Assembly: GCA_020024395.1 (NCBI GenBank)
Contig: JAHHTV010000090.1
Coordinates: forward strand, 1 to 6,378
From: Anaerotignum sp.
GTDB taxonomy: Bacteria; Bacillota; Clostridia; Lachnospirales; Anaerotignaceae
Length of the DNA: 6,378 nt
Reading direction: 5' to 3'
Made by a program: the position numbers and the translations under genes. Under the pieces are notes generated by a model that ran no database searches, was not told the DNA's origin, and saw nothing but the letters and a program-made list of their open reading frames with translations. Shown here one piece after another: positions 1 through 6,378 of the stretch; within the stretch, counting starts at the first letter, position 1, and each line of letters starts with the position of its first letter.

Positions 1-1
1 A

Positions 2-7
2 TATAAT
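2..7 (+). promoter_or_regulatory. Possible -10 box of the first gene
   Basis: A perfect TATAAT lies at the extreme left edge. Its -35 element would fall outside the window, so the promoter cannot be confirmed. Transcription would start near position 14 and give a leader of roughly 45 bases before the omega-amidase gene. A second, weaker TACAAT follows at 13-18. In AT-rich DNA such hexamers arise by chance. Confidence 0.35.
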
Positions 8-60
8 AGCGATACAATCAAAACCACAAAATACAATGATTTGAAAGAGGTGTATTTGAT

Positions 61-867
61 ATGAAAGTTGCTTTGGTTCAAATGCGTGTATTGCCAACAC
101 CAAAACAAAATATCATCACAGCACGTGATTGTATCAAAAAGGCAAAAGCAAATGGTGCAGATTTGGTGATATTACCAGAAATGTTTTTATGTCCTTATGA
201 AACATCAAATTTTCCAAGATTTGCAGAACAAGAAGGTGGCGAAATTTATCAAATACTATCTGCCATTGCAAAAGAAACAGGGATTTATTTGGTGGCAGGT
301 TCCGTGCCTGAGATGGAAAACAGTGCGGTTTACAACACATCTTATGTGTTTCGTCCAGATGGTATGTGTATTGCAAAACATAGAAAAGTTCATTTATTTG
401 ATATTAATGTCACAGATGGACAGCGGTTTCAAGAGTCGGAAACACTCAGTGCAGGGGACAAATGCACCATATTTGAAACACCATGGGGCAAAATGGGGCT
501 TTGCATTTGTTATGACATTCGGTTTCCAGAGCTTTCCCGCATGATGGCACTATCTGGTGTCAAAGCGGTGTGTGTGCCTGCGGCATTTAATCTCACAACA
601 GGCCCTGCACATTGGGAATTGACATTCCGTGCAAGAGCTTTGGACAATCAAGTGTATTTTATGGGTTGTTCTCCTGCAAGAGATATGCAGTCATCTTATC
701 ATGCATATGGACATTCTATTGTAACAAATCCTTGGGGAGAAGTTGTGGTACAAGCAAAAGAAAACGAAACCATTGTATTTGCGGAATTGGATTTTGAAAA
801 AGAAGAAAAAATAAGAGAAGAATTACCATTATTAAAACATCGTCGAACAGATGTATATCTGTTGTAA
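61..867 (+). CDS. Carbon-nitrogen hydrolase, omega-amidase (Nit2/YafV-type)
   Basis: A 268-residue cytosolic enzyme of the nitrilase superfamily. The family's Glu-Lys-Cys triad is visible as E40 (in ILPEMF), K109 (in HRKVHLFD) and C150 (in CICYDIRFPE). Close resemblance to Nit2 omega-amidases continues through AFNLTTGPAHWEL, RARALDNQVYF, SPARD and GHSIVTNPWGE. Known Nit2 enzymes hydrolyse 2-oxoglutaramate and 2-oxosuccinamate, the transamination products of glutamine and asparagine, to 2-oxo acids plus ammonia; this is regarded as metabolite repair. The length is normal for the family and no residue of the triad is missing. The ATG follows AGAGGTG (46-52) with an 8-base spacer. The methionine sulfoxide reductase gene starts 27 bases downstream with no terminator between, so the two are probably co-transcribed. 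The family call is firm; the exact substrate is inferred from Nit2-like motifs and could be another short-chain amide. Confidence 0.9.
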   Translation: MKVALVQMRVLPTPKQNIITARDCIKKAKANGADLVILPEMFLCPYETSNFPRFAEQEGGEIYQILSAIAKETGIYLVAGSVPEMENSAVYNTSYVFRPDGMCIAKHRKVHLFDINVTDGQRFQESETLSAGDKCTIFETPWGKMGLCICYDIRFPELSRMMALSGVKAVCVPAAFNLTTGPAHWELTFRARALDNQVYFMGCSPARDMQSSYHAYGHSIVTNPWGEVVVQAKENETIVFAELDFEKEEKIREELPLLKHRRTDVYLL

Positions 868-894
868 ATATTTGACAAAATGAGGTGATAGCAT

Positions 895-1875
895 ATGCAA
901 AAAGAAACGATTTATTTGGCAGGTGGCTGTTTCTGGGGTACAGAAAAATATATGGAAGCAGTAGAAGGTGTGATTGCTACAAAAGTGGGCTATATCTTGG
1001 GTGTAGAAGAAAATATGGTGCAAACAAAAAAAGAAGTACTCAGTTATGAAGAAGTTTGCAGAGGTATTGGCTATGCAGAGGCTGTGGAAGTGATTTTTGA
1101 CACAGAAAAAACAGATTTGACAAATATCTTGGAAGAATTTTATTACACCATAGACCCAACAACACTGGGTAGACAGGGTATGGATATTGGCGTACAATAC
1201 CGCACAGGGATTTACACCACAACACCAGAACAAGTGGAGATTGCAAAAAAATCTTTGGAAAAATTGCAACAAAAATACGATAAACCAGTAAGAACAGAGC
1301 TTTTGCCTGTGTTTGAATTTATAGAAGCAGAAACATATCATCAAAAATATTTGACAAAAAATCCAAAGGGATATTGTCATATCAATTTTGCAAAAATTGA
1401 AAAAGAAAAGAAAAGAGTGGTAGATGCAGAAAGTTATCAAGTGATGTCAAAAGAAGATATGCAAAAAAATCTGACAGAATTACAATATTTGGTGACACAA
1501 AGAAATGCCACAGAACCCCCTTTTCGCAATGAATATTGGAATAAAGCACAGGCTGGGCTTTATGTGGATATTACTTCTGGAGAACCAATGTTTTCTTCCA
1601 AAGATAAGTTTTTGTCATCTTGCGGCTGGCCTGCGTTTTCAAAACCAATTGACCCAAATGTTGTGAAAGAATATGATGATTTGTCCCATAATATGATACG
1701 TACAGAAGTCAGAAGCCGTGTGGGCAATGCACATTTGGGGCATGTGTTTGATGATGGTCCATTGGAAACAGGCGGTTTGCGGTATTGTATCAATAGTGCC
1801 TCTTTGCGTTTTATACCAAAAGAGGATATGGAAGCACAAGGATACGGAAAATATTTGCCTTTTGTAGAGGATTGA
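895..1875 (+). CDS. msrAB: Bifunctional methionine sulfoxide reductase MsrA-MsrB
   Basis: A 326-residue fusion that reduces both stereoisomers of methionine sulfoxide. The N-terminal MsrA domain (about 1-165, S-epimer) has catalytic C12 in GGCFWG, acidic E62, and C161 in the terminal GYCHI motif as the likely resolving cysteine. The C-terminal MsrB domain (about 184-322, R-epimer) has C243 in the CGWP motif as the likely resolving residue and catalytic C298 in [11 protein letters not shown], plus RTEVRSR and [10 protein letters not shown]. The paired CxxC zinc sites of some MsrB proteins are absent, as in the PilB-like class. No signal peptide is seen, so it should be cytosolic, with thioredoxin the usual reductant of the family. 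Oddities in MsrA are about eight extra residues between G36 and Y51 and GYAE instead of the usual GHAE around E62. The ATG is preceded by GAGGTGA (882-888) at good distance. It probably shares a transcript with the omega-amidase gene upstream. Confidence 0.95.
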   Translation: MQKETIYLAGGCFWGTEKYMEAVEGVIATKVGYILGVEENMVQTKKEVLSYEEVCRGIGYAEAVEVIFDTEKTDLTNILEEFYYTIDPTTLGRQGMDIGVQYRTGIYTTTPEQVEIAKKSLEKLQQKYDKPVRTELLPVFEFIEAETYHQKYLTKNPKGYCHINFAKIEKEKKRVVDAESYQVMSKEDMQKNLTELQYLVTQRNATEPPFRNEYWNKAQAGLYVDITSGEPMFSSKDKFLSSCGWPAFSKPIDPNVVKEYDDLSHNMIRTEVRSRVGNAHLGHVFDDGPLETGGLRYCINSASLRFIPKEDMEAQGYGKYLPFVED

Positions 1876-1883
1876 AAAAAAGG

Positions 1884-1920
1884 TTGTGTTTTTGTAACAA
1901 CAAGGCTACAATAATATACA
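1884..1920 (+). promoter_or_regulatory. Candidate promoter(s) for asnS
   Basis: Two overlapping sigma-A-like pairs fit here. One is TTGTGT (1884-1889) and TACAAT (1907-1912), the other TTGTAA (1892-1897) and TATACA (1915-1920), each with a 17-base spacer. Either would give a short leader before asnS. No terminator separates msrAB from asnS: the small GTTGT/ACAAC inverted repeat at 1883-1901 has no U-tract. asnS may therefore also be reached by read-through. The matches are imperfect and the region is AT-rich. Confidence 0.35.
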
Positions 1921-1939
1921 ATGAGAAAATGCAACAAAA

Positions 1940-1947
1940 AAGGAGAG
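1940..1947 (+). promoter_or_regulatory. Ribosome binding site that decides the asnS start
   Basis: AAGGAGAG lies just upstream of asnS. It leaves 1 base before the TTG at 1949 but 7 bases before the TTG at 1955. The guaB gene at the other end of the window has the same GGAGAG with 6 bases before its ATG, so 1955 is the better start. Confidence 0.7.
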
Positions 1948-1954
1948 ATTGATT

Positions 1955-3349
1955 TTGGATTTGAATACTGTAAAGTCTATATATCGTGATACAGCGATGT
2001 ATGCAGACAAAGAAGTAACATTGGGCGGCTGGATACGTACCATGCGTGTGTCTAAAAACTTCGGTTTTATTGAATTGAATGATGGTTCTTTTTTCAAAAA
2101 TATACAAATTGTATTTGAAGCAGACCAGTTGTCCAATTATCAAGAAATTACAAAATTGAATATTGGGGCAGCAATCATTGTCAAAGGTCTTTTGGTGGAA
2201 ACACCTGATGCAAAACAAGCATTTGAAATCAAAGCAACTGAAATTGATGTAGAAGGACAATCTACACCTGACTATCCTTTGCAGAAAAAACGGCATAGTG
2301 TGGAATTTTTGCGTCAGATTGCATATTTAAGACCAAGAACAAATATGTTTTCTGCAACATTCCGTGTGAGAAGTTTGATTGCTTATGCAATACACAAATT
2401 TTTCCAAGAAAAAGGTTTTGTATATGCACACACACCCATTATCACAGGTAGTGACTGTGAAGGTGCAGGCGAAATGTTCCGTGTGACAACACTAGATTTG
2501 AACAATTTGCCAAAAAATGAAGATGGTACTGTAGATTTCTCCAAAGACTTCTTTGGAAAAGAAACAAATTTGACTGTAAGTGGTCAGCTTTCTGCAGAAA
2601 CATTTGCAATGGCTTTCCGCAATGTATATACATTTGGCCCAACATTCCGTGCAGAAAATTCCAATACTGCACGCCATGCGGCAGAATTTTGGATGATTGA
2701 ACCAGAAATGGCTTTTGCAGATTTGCAGGATAATATGGAAATGGCAGAAGAAATGCTCAAATATATCATACAATATGTATTGGAAAATGCACCAGAAGAA
2801 ATGGAATTTTTCAATAGTTTTGTAGATAAAGGGTTGTTGGAAAGATTGGATAATATATTGAACAATGATTTTGGTCGTGTGACATATACAGAAGCCGTGG
2901 AACTTTTGAAAAAATCTGGCAAAACATTTGAATATCCTGTAGAATGGGGCATTGACCTGCAAACAGAACATGAACGTTATTTGACAGAAGAAATATTCAA
3001 AAAACCAGTATTTGTAACCGATTATCCAAAAGATATTAAAGCGTTTTATATGCGTATGAATGACGACAACAAAACCGTTGCGGCGATGGACTTGTTGGTT
3101 CCAGGCATTGGTGAAATCATTGGTGGTAGCCAAAGAGAAGAACGTTTGGATGTTTTGGAAGCACGCATGGACGAATTGGGACTTGCAAAAGAAGATTACT
3201 GGTGGTATTTGGATTTGCGTAAATATGGCGGCACAAGACACGCAGGCTATGGCTTGGGATTTGAACGTGCAGTGATGTATTTGACAGGTATGAGCAATAT
3301 CCGTGATGTATTGCCTTATCCAAGAACAGTAAAAAATGCAGAATTTTAA
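1955..3349 (+). CDS. asnS: Asparaginyl-tRNA synthetase
   Basis: A 464-residue cytosolic class II aminoacyl-tRNA synthetase that charges tRNA-Asn with asparagine using ATP. The N-terminal OB-fold anticodon-binding domain covers about residues 14-105 (GGWIRT around W26, [14 protein letters not shown]). The catalytic domain follows, with motif 2 as FRAEN (R232, E234) and motif 3 as [13 protein letters not shown] (R438). The pattern [14 protein letters not shown] and the end DVLPYPRT are typical of AsnRS rather than AspRS. No TTG-independent start is available: the reading frame has TTG at 1949, 1955 and 1961 and no nearby ATG. I chose 1955 from ribosome binding site spacing, and the resulting length matches the usual bacterial AsnRS. 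A direct AsnRS means Asn-tRNA need not be made by the amidotransferase route. No T-box leader is present; only 79 bases separate it from msrAB. A strong terminator follows at once. Confidence 0.97.
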   Translation: MDLNTVKSIYRDTAMYADKEVTLGGWIRTMRVSKNFGFIELNDGSFFKNIQIVFEADQLSNYQEITKLNIGAAIIVKGLLVETPDAKQAFEIKATEIDVEGQSTPDYPLQKKRHSVEFLRQIAYLRPRTNMFSATFRVRSLIAYAIHKFFQEKGFVYAHTPIITGSDCEGAGEMFRVTTLDLNNLPKNEDGTVDFSKDFFGKETNLTVSGQLSAETFAMAFRNVYTFGPTFRAENSNTARHAAEFWMIEPEMAFADLQDNMEMAEEMLKYIIQYVLENAPEEMEFFNSFVDKGLLERLDNILNNDFGRVTYTEAVELLKKSGKTFEYPVEWGIDLQTEHERYLTEEIFKKPVFVTDYPKDIKAFYMRMNDDNKTVAAMDLLVPGIGEIIGGSQREERLDVLEARMDELGLAKEDYWWYLDLRKYGGTRHAGYGLGFERAVMYLTGMSNIRDVLPYPRTVKNAEF

Positions 3350-3351
3350 TC

Positions 3352-3384
3352 AAAAAACCTTGGAGCATTGCTCCAAGGTTTTTT
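3352..3384 (+). terminator. Intrinsic terminator after asnS
   Basis: A perfect 11-bp stem, AACCTTGGAGC (3356-3366) with GCTCCAAGGTT (3370-3380), encloses an ATT loop. Four A's before and four T's after extend it to 15 pairs. It starts three bases past the asnS stop codon and should end that transcription unit. The flanking A-tract could give weak activity in the other direction. Confidence 0.93.
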
Positions 3385-3445
3385 ATCATGACAAAATTTT
3401 GAGGCAGTATTGTAATAAAAAGAAAGAAAACAAGCAATTTTGTTG

Positions 3446-3474
3446 TTGACAATATGTAAAAACCACGATATAAT
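3446..3474 (+). promoter_or_regulatory. Consensus sigma-A promoter of the tRNA-Phe gene
   Basis: TTGACA (3446-3451) and TATAAT (3469-3474) are separated by exactly 17 bases, a perfect match to the housekeeping consensus. Transcription should start near 3481, about 17 bases before the mature tRNA. This is the strongest promoter seen in the window, as expected for a stable RNA gene. Confidence 0.9.
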
Positions 3475-3497
3475 AACTAAGCATTGAATTGCAATAT

Positions 3498-3570
<73 letters not shown>

Positions 3571-3604
3571 TTTTTTATGTACTATAATAAATCCTACTAC
3601 TACT

Positions 3605-3632
3605 AAAAAAGGAAGCGTAAGCTTCCTTTTTT
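3605..3632 (+). terminator. Intrinsic terminator after tRNA-Phe
   Basis: A perfect 12-bp inverted repeat, AAAAAAGGAAGC (3605-3616) with GCTTCCTTTTTT (3621-3632), encloses a GTAA tetraloop. The T-run on one side and A-run on the other make it potentially bidirectional. It separates the tRNA from the NusG-II/Gx unit. A TATAAT at 3583-3588 lies just before it, but with no matching -35. Confidence 0.9.
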
Positions 3633-3676
3633 CCTTATGATGACATTTTGTCAAAATTGAGAAAGCGGGTGTGAGA

Positions 3677-4039
3677 ATGAAACGTTTGGATATTTTGCTT
3701 GTGGTTTTGGTGTTGGGTGTTGCAGCTGTGTTGTATGGTGTGACAATGGGCAGTGCAAAACAAGGCGGTGTTGCGGTGGTGACAGTAGATGGAGAAGTGA
3801 AAAAAGAATTGCCTTTATCACAAGATACAGTGTATCATCTGGAAACAGAAAAAGGGTATAATATTATAGAAATCAAAGAGGGAAAAGCAAAAGTCATAGA
3901 AGCAGATTGCAGAGATGGACTTTGTACAGAACAAAAAAGTATATCAAAAACAGGTGAAAGCATTGTTTGTTTGCCACACAAAACGGTCGTTAGGGTTATA
4001 GATGCACAAGAACAAGATGTGGATATGGTGGTGGAATAG
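3677..4039 (+). CDS. Membrane-anchored NusG domain II protein
   Basis: A 120-residue protein with one N-terminal membrane segment (about residues 4-24) and a small outside domain (about 30-118). The domain matches the NusG_II family of Firmicutes, which resembles only the second domain of the transcription factor NusG and is not expected to act in transcription. The family's cysteine pattern is present: C78 and C83 in DCRDGLC, and C98 in IVCLPHK. The cysteines may form a disulfide or bind something, but their role is not known to me. I chose the ATG at 3677, preceded by GGGTG at 3667-3671, over the in-frame GTG at 3671, because the GTG overlaps that binding site. The Gx-transporter gene follows after a single base, so the two are almost certainly co-translated. 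From memory, EetA of the Listeria extracellular electron transfer locus is this kind of protein; no other gene of that locus is visible here. Confidence 0.85.
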   Translation: MKRLDILLVVLVLGVAAVLYGVTMGSAKQGGVAVVTVDGEVKKELPLSQDTVYHLETEKGYNIIEIKEGKAKVIEADCRDGLCTEQKSISKTGESIVCLPHKTVVRVIDAQEQDVDMVVE

Positions 4040-4040
4040 T

Positions 4041-4529
4041 ATGGAAAGCAAAAAAGTAGCACAGTATGGATTATTTGCAACATTGGCAATATTGATGGGA
4101 TATGTGGAAATGTTGATACCATTGCCGCTTTTTGTACCTGGTATGAAATTAGGGCTTGCGAATGTGGTGATTGTGGTGGTGTTGTATCATATGGGTACAA
4201 AACCAGCTTTTTACATATCATTGGTTCGTGTGGTGCTTTCGGGTTTGTTGTTTGCAGGTTTTGCAGGGCTTTTGTATAGCCTAGCAGGTGCTTTGTGCAG
4301 TTTGGGAGTGATGGCTGCATTAAAAAAGACGGGAAAATGCAGTATTGCAGGTGTGAGTATTATGGGCGGTGTGTTTCATAATGTTGGACAAATTATTGTG
4401 GCAGCATTGGTTGTGGAAAATATCAAAATTGCATATTATTTGCCATTTTTGCTTGTAACAGGTGTTGTGACAGGGTTTTTGATTGGCTTTGTAGCAAAAT
4501 TGACATTGCCTTATCTACACAGAAGATAA
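4041..4529 (+). CDS. Gx transporter family membrane protein ("heptaprenyl diphosphate synthase component I" family)
   Basis: A 162-residue polytopic membrane protein with about five hydrophobic segments. Family signatures are FVPGMKLGLAN (about residues 31-41), the glycine-rich GFAGLLYSLAGALCSLG (73-89) and GGVFHNVGQ (H113, N114, Q117). The family (Pfam Hpre_diP_synt_I) is often labelled component I of heptaprenyl diphosphate synthase, but its layout resembles small-molecule transporter S-components and it carries no prenyl transferase motif. The substrate is unknown. The start at 4041 lies one base past the stop of the NusG-II gene, whose end supplies the ribosome binding site (GGTGGTGG, 4027-4034), which indicates translational coupling. 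I rejected an upstream in-frame ATG at 4002, since it overlaps the previous gene and adds thirteen residues unlike a family start. In many Firmicutes this pair sits near polyprenyl synthase or flavin genes; here it is followed by a terminator. EetB of Listeria is, from memory, a relative. Confidence 0.87.
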   Translation: MESKKVAQYGLFATLAILMGYVEMLIPLPLFVPGMKLGLANVVIVVVLYHMGTKPAFYISLVRVVLSGLLFAGFAGLLYSLAGALCSLGVMAALKKTGKCSIAGVSIMGGVFHNVGQIIVAALVVENIKIAYYLPFLLVTGVVTGFLIGFVAKLTLPYLHRR

Positions 4530-4590
4530 AAATAGACATTGTTTTTTATAAAAAAGTGACGAAATTCACAAAATATTAAAAATTTTTTTT

Positions 4591-4614
4591 GCCCCCTTGA
4601 ATAGGGGGCTTTTT
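4591..4614 (+). terminator. Intrinsic terminator after the Gx-transporter gene
   Basis: A GC-rich 7-bp stem, GCCCCCT (4591-4597) with AGGGGGC (4603-4609), encloses a five-base loop TGAAT. It is followed by TTTTT (4610-4614) and preceded by a run of T's. It ends the NusG-II/Gx unit about 60 bases past the stop codon. Confidence 0.9.
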
Positions 4615-4625
4615 AGTGTTAAAAT
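4597..4625 (+). promoter_or_regulatory. Candidate promoter overlapping the terminator, upstream of guaB
   Basis: TTGAAT (4597-4602) and TAAAAT (4620-4625) are 17 bases apart, matching the sigma-A consensus at four and five of six positions. The -35 lies in the loop of the preceding terminator hairpin. Transcription would start near 4632, giving guaB a leader of about 270 bases. I found no better-spaced pair between 4632 and 4899. Confidence 0.45.
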
Positions 4626-4631
4626 CGTATG

Positions 4632-4899
4632 CAATACAAATATGTATACAAGAAAGAAAATGATTGGGAAAAGAACATATGCAAAAAAATATCGTTGGGG
4701 GCATATTCATAAGAAAGCGATGAATGAGAATATCTTGAATTTTCAAAGTATTCTCTTTTTTGAACATTGGGTAAATATGGTTTCTTTTGTAGTGTGTTAT
4801 CGCAATGCCACATAAAAGTTTTTATGCGGAATTTGCTTTGGGCTTTCCCATTTTTATTTATATGAAAATTATATAGGATTGGAAAAAGGAGAGAAGCAT
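4632..4899 (+). promoter_or_regulatory. Long guaB leader, or short RNA gene plus leader
   Basis: This stretch has no convincing protein gene but several inverted repeats. ATATGC (4677-4682) pairs with GCATAT (4701-4706), and ATTCAT (4705-4710) with ATGAAT (4720-4725). A 13-position stem with a T-tract lies at 4726-4761, CATAAAA (4811-4817) matches TTTTATG (4820-4826), and a small TGGG/CCCA hairpin precedes five T's (4839-4855). Some arms overlap and so are mutually exclusive. The guaB ribosome binding site AAAGGAGAG is at 4885-4893. The conserved purine riboswitch core is not recognisable. A role in controlling guaB is inferred from position and structure only. Otherwise 4632-4761 could be a separate RNA of about 130 bases. 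Confidence 0.4.
4726..4761 (+). terminator. Terminator-like hairpin inside the guaB leader
   Basis: GAGAATATCTTGA (4726-4738) pairs with TCAAAGTATTCTC (4743-4755) around an ATTT loop. There are seven perfect outer pairs, one T-G wobble, one C-A mismatch and four inner pairs. Six T's follow directly (4756-4761). It lies about 140 bases upstream of the guaB start, so it would be either an attenuator or the end of a short RNA. The stem is AT-rich and therefore weaker than the other terminators here. Confidence 0.5.
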
Positions 4900-6378
4900 A
4901 TGGCAACTTATATCACAGAACCTTCCAGAACATTCAGCGAATATCTTTTGGTACCAGGATATTCTTCAAAAGAGTGTATGGTGGACAATGTTAGTCTGCA
5001 AACCCCTGTTGTGAAATTCAAAAAAGGTGAAACACCTGCAATTCAGATGAATATTCCTTTGGTTTCTGCCGTAATGCAGGCAGTTTCTGATGACAAAATG
5101 GCAGTGGCATTGGCAAAAGAAGGCGGTATTTCTTTTATTTATGGTTCTCAAACCATTGAAAACCAAGCGGCTATGGTTGCCAGAGCAAAGGCATATAAAG
5201 CAGGCTTTGTTATGAGTGATTCCAATATCAGCCCAGAAAGTACATTGCAAGATATTTTGGATTTGAAAAAAAGAACTGGACATTCCACAGTGGCAGTGAC
5301 AACAGATGGCACTGCACAAGGAAAATTGGTGGGTATGGTGACAAGCAGAGATTACCGTGTCAGTCGTATGAACCCTGCAACACAAGTCAAAGACTTTATG
5401 ACACCTTTGAACCAGTTGATTTATGCACCAGCGGGTACAACATTGAAAGAAGCAAATGATATTATTTGGGATAATAAAATCAATCAGCTGCCCATTGTAG
5501 ATAAAGATGGCAGATTGCAATATTTGGTTTTTCGTAAAGACTATGACAGCCACAAAGAAAATACAAATGAATTGTTGGACAACCACAAACGTTATATTGT
5601 AGGGGCTGGTATCAATACCCGTGACTATAAAGAAAGAGTACCTGCATTATTGGAAGCAGGTGTGGACATTCTGTGTATTGATTCATCAGAAGGTTATTCT
5701 GAATGGCAGAAAATGACATTGGATTGGATTAGACAAACATATGGCGACAGTGTGAAAATTGGTGCAGGGAATGTGGTAGATGCAGAAGGCTTCCGTTTCT
5801 TGGCAGAATGTGGTGCTGACTTTATCAAAATTGGTATTGGTGGTGGCTCTATTTGTATCACAAGAGAACAAAAAGGTATTGGTAGAGGGCAGGCATCTGC
5901 AGTGATTGAAGTGGCACAGGCAAGAGATGCATATTTCAAAGAAACAGGTATTTATATTCCCATTTGTTCTGATGGTGGTATTGTATATGATTATCATATG
6001 ACATTGGCTTTGGCAATGGGTGCTGATTTTATTATGCTTGGCAGATATTTTGCCCGTTTTGATGAAAGCCCTACAAACAAAGTAAACATCAATGGTAGTT
6101 ATATGAAAGAATACTGGGGCGAGGGGTCTTCTCGTGCAAGAAACTGGCAAAGATATGATATGGGTGGCGATGCAAAACTTTCTTTTGAAGAAGGCGTAGA
6201 CTCCTATGTACCATATGCAGGCAGTTTGCATGACAATGTAAGCCTTTCTTTGAAAAAAGTAAAATCTACCATGTGCAACTGTGGTGTATTATCCATTCCA
6301 GAATTGCAAGAAAAAGCAAAACTGACTGTGATTTCTACAACTAGCTTGGTAGAAGGTGGTGCACATGACGTATTACTG
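4900..6378 (+). CDS. guaB: IMP dehydrogenase, Tritrichomonas foetus-type (3' end cut by window)
   Basis: 493 codons are present without a stop; family length of about 503 implies that roughly ten are missing. The cytosolic enzyme oxidises IMP to XMP with NAD+, the committed step of guanine nucleotide synthesis. The TIM-barrel catalytic domain is interrupted by a CBS pair at about residues 100-220 ([39 protein letters not shown]). Key residues fall at the same numbers as in the T. foetus enzyme: D261 (CIDSSEG), catalytic C319 in [10 protein letters not shown]418 and Y419 in NWQRYD on the flap, and E485-G486-G487 of the potassium site. The loop reads GIGGGSIC instead of the GIGPGSIC common in most bacteria, and the flap insert [17 protein letters not shown] marks this subfamily. 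GMP reductase is excluded by the CBS pair and the flap. The ATG follows AAAGGAGAG (4885-4893). A long structured leader precedes it. Confidence 0.96.
   Translation, partial: MATYITEPSRTFSEYLLVPGYSSKECMVDNVSLQTPVVKFKKGETPAIQMNIPLVSAVMQAVSDDKMAVALAKEGGISFIYGSQTIENQAAMVARAKAYKAGFVMSDSNISPESTLQDILDLKKRTGHSTVAVTTDGTAQGKLVGMVTSRDYRVSRMNPATQVKDFMTPLNQLIYAPAGTTLKEANDIIWDNKINQLPIVDKDGRLQYLVFRKDYDSHKENTNELLDNHKRYIVGAGINTRDYKERVPALLEAGVDILCIDSSEGYSEWQKMTLDWIRQTYGDSVKIGAGNVVDAEGFRFLAECGADFIKIGIGGGSICITREQKGIGRGQASAVIEVAQARDAYFKETGIYIPICSDGGIVYDYHMTLALAMGADFIMLGRYFARFDESPTNKVNINGSYMKEYWGEGSSRARNWQRYDMGGDAKLSFEEGVDSYVPYAGSLHDNVSLSLKKVKSTMCNCGVLSIPELQEKAKLTVISTTSLVEGGAHDVLL

Noticed and set aside
832..1440. 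Long reverse-strand open frame opposite msrAB
   Set aside because: It lies antisense to a clearly real gene, is rich in Cys, Phe and His as expected from the complement of AT-rich coding DNA, and matches no family. The same holds for the reverse frames at 2492-3241, 4966-5586 and 5686-6231.
1876..1954. T-box leader for asnS
   Set aside because: The gap is far too short and lacks the conserved T-box sequence and an antiterminator/terminator pair.
3583..3588. TATAAT as a promoter for the NusG-II gene
   Set aside because: The position 17 bases upstream lies in the tRNA acceptor/T-stem and does not resemble a -35, and the start would precede a strong terminator.
3593..3605. Short CTA triplet repeat after the tRNA
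   Set aside because: Only about four units; too short to count as a meaningful repeat.
3641..3653. TGACA/TGTCA inverted repeat before the NusG-II gene as an operator
   Set aside because: A five-base stem with a three-base T loop in AT-rich DNA is expected by chance, and no regulator gene is nearby.
4597..4815. A 72-codon + strand frame starting at TTG in the terminator loop
   Set aside because: It starts inside a terminator hairpin, has no ribosome binding site, a composition unlike the neighbouring proteins and no recognisable domain, and it crosses a second hairpin.
4762..4899. Guanine (purine) riboswitch in front of guaB
   Set aside because: A TATGG-like string at 4776-4780 caught the eye, but the conserved loops and junction of the purine aptamer are not present in order.

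Overview
The window is an AT-rich, densely packed stretch with every recognisable gene on the + strand. The gene set points to an anaerobic low-GC Gram-positive bacterium of the class Clostridia, probably near Lachnospiraceae. The evidence is the clostridial-style MsrA-MsrB fusion, a NusG-domain-II/Gx-transporter pair, a 503-residue-type IMP dehydrogenase, strong AGGAG-type ribosome binding sites, consensus sigma-A promoters and a tRNA gene without an encoded CCA end. This is inferred from protein families; I cannot name a species.

Layout. Positions 1-60 hold the leader of the first gene, with a possible -10 box at the edge. Then come a Nit2-type omega-amidase (61-867), a two-domain methionine sulfoxide reductase MsrA-MsrB (895-1875) and asparaginyl-tRNA synthetase (1955-3349, TTG start), closed by a strong intrinsic terminator. 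A single tRNA-Phe(GAA) with a perfect consensus promoter follows (3446-3570), then another perfect hairpin terminator. Next is a tight two-gene unit, a membrane-anchored NusG-domain-II protein (3677-4039) and a Gx-transporter-family membrane protein (4041-4529), again ended by a terminator. Positions 4530-4899 have no convincing protein gene but are rich in signals: a terminator, a promoter whose -35 lies in that terminator's loop, and a long leader with a second terminator-like hairpin. The last gene, guaB (4900 to beyond 6378), is IMP dehydrogenase of the Tritrichomonas foetus type and lacks about ten C-terminal codons.

How the parts work together. Most genes are housekeeping: nitrogen metabolite repair, repair of oxidised methionine, Asn and Phe decoding, and guanine nucleotide synthesis. 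The NusG-II/Gx pair belongs to families found near quinone/flavin and extracellular electron transfer genes, but no such partners are visible here. I see no mobile element, CRISPR array or defence system. The least explained stretch is the guaB leader, which looks like either a transcription attenuator or a separate short RNA gene.
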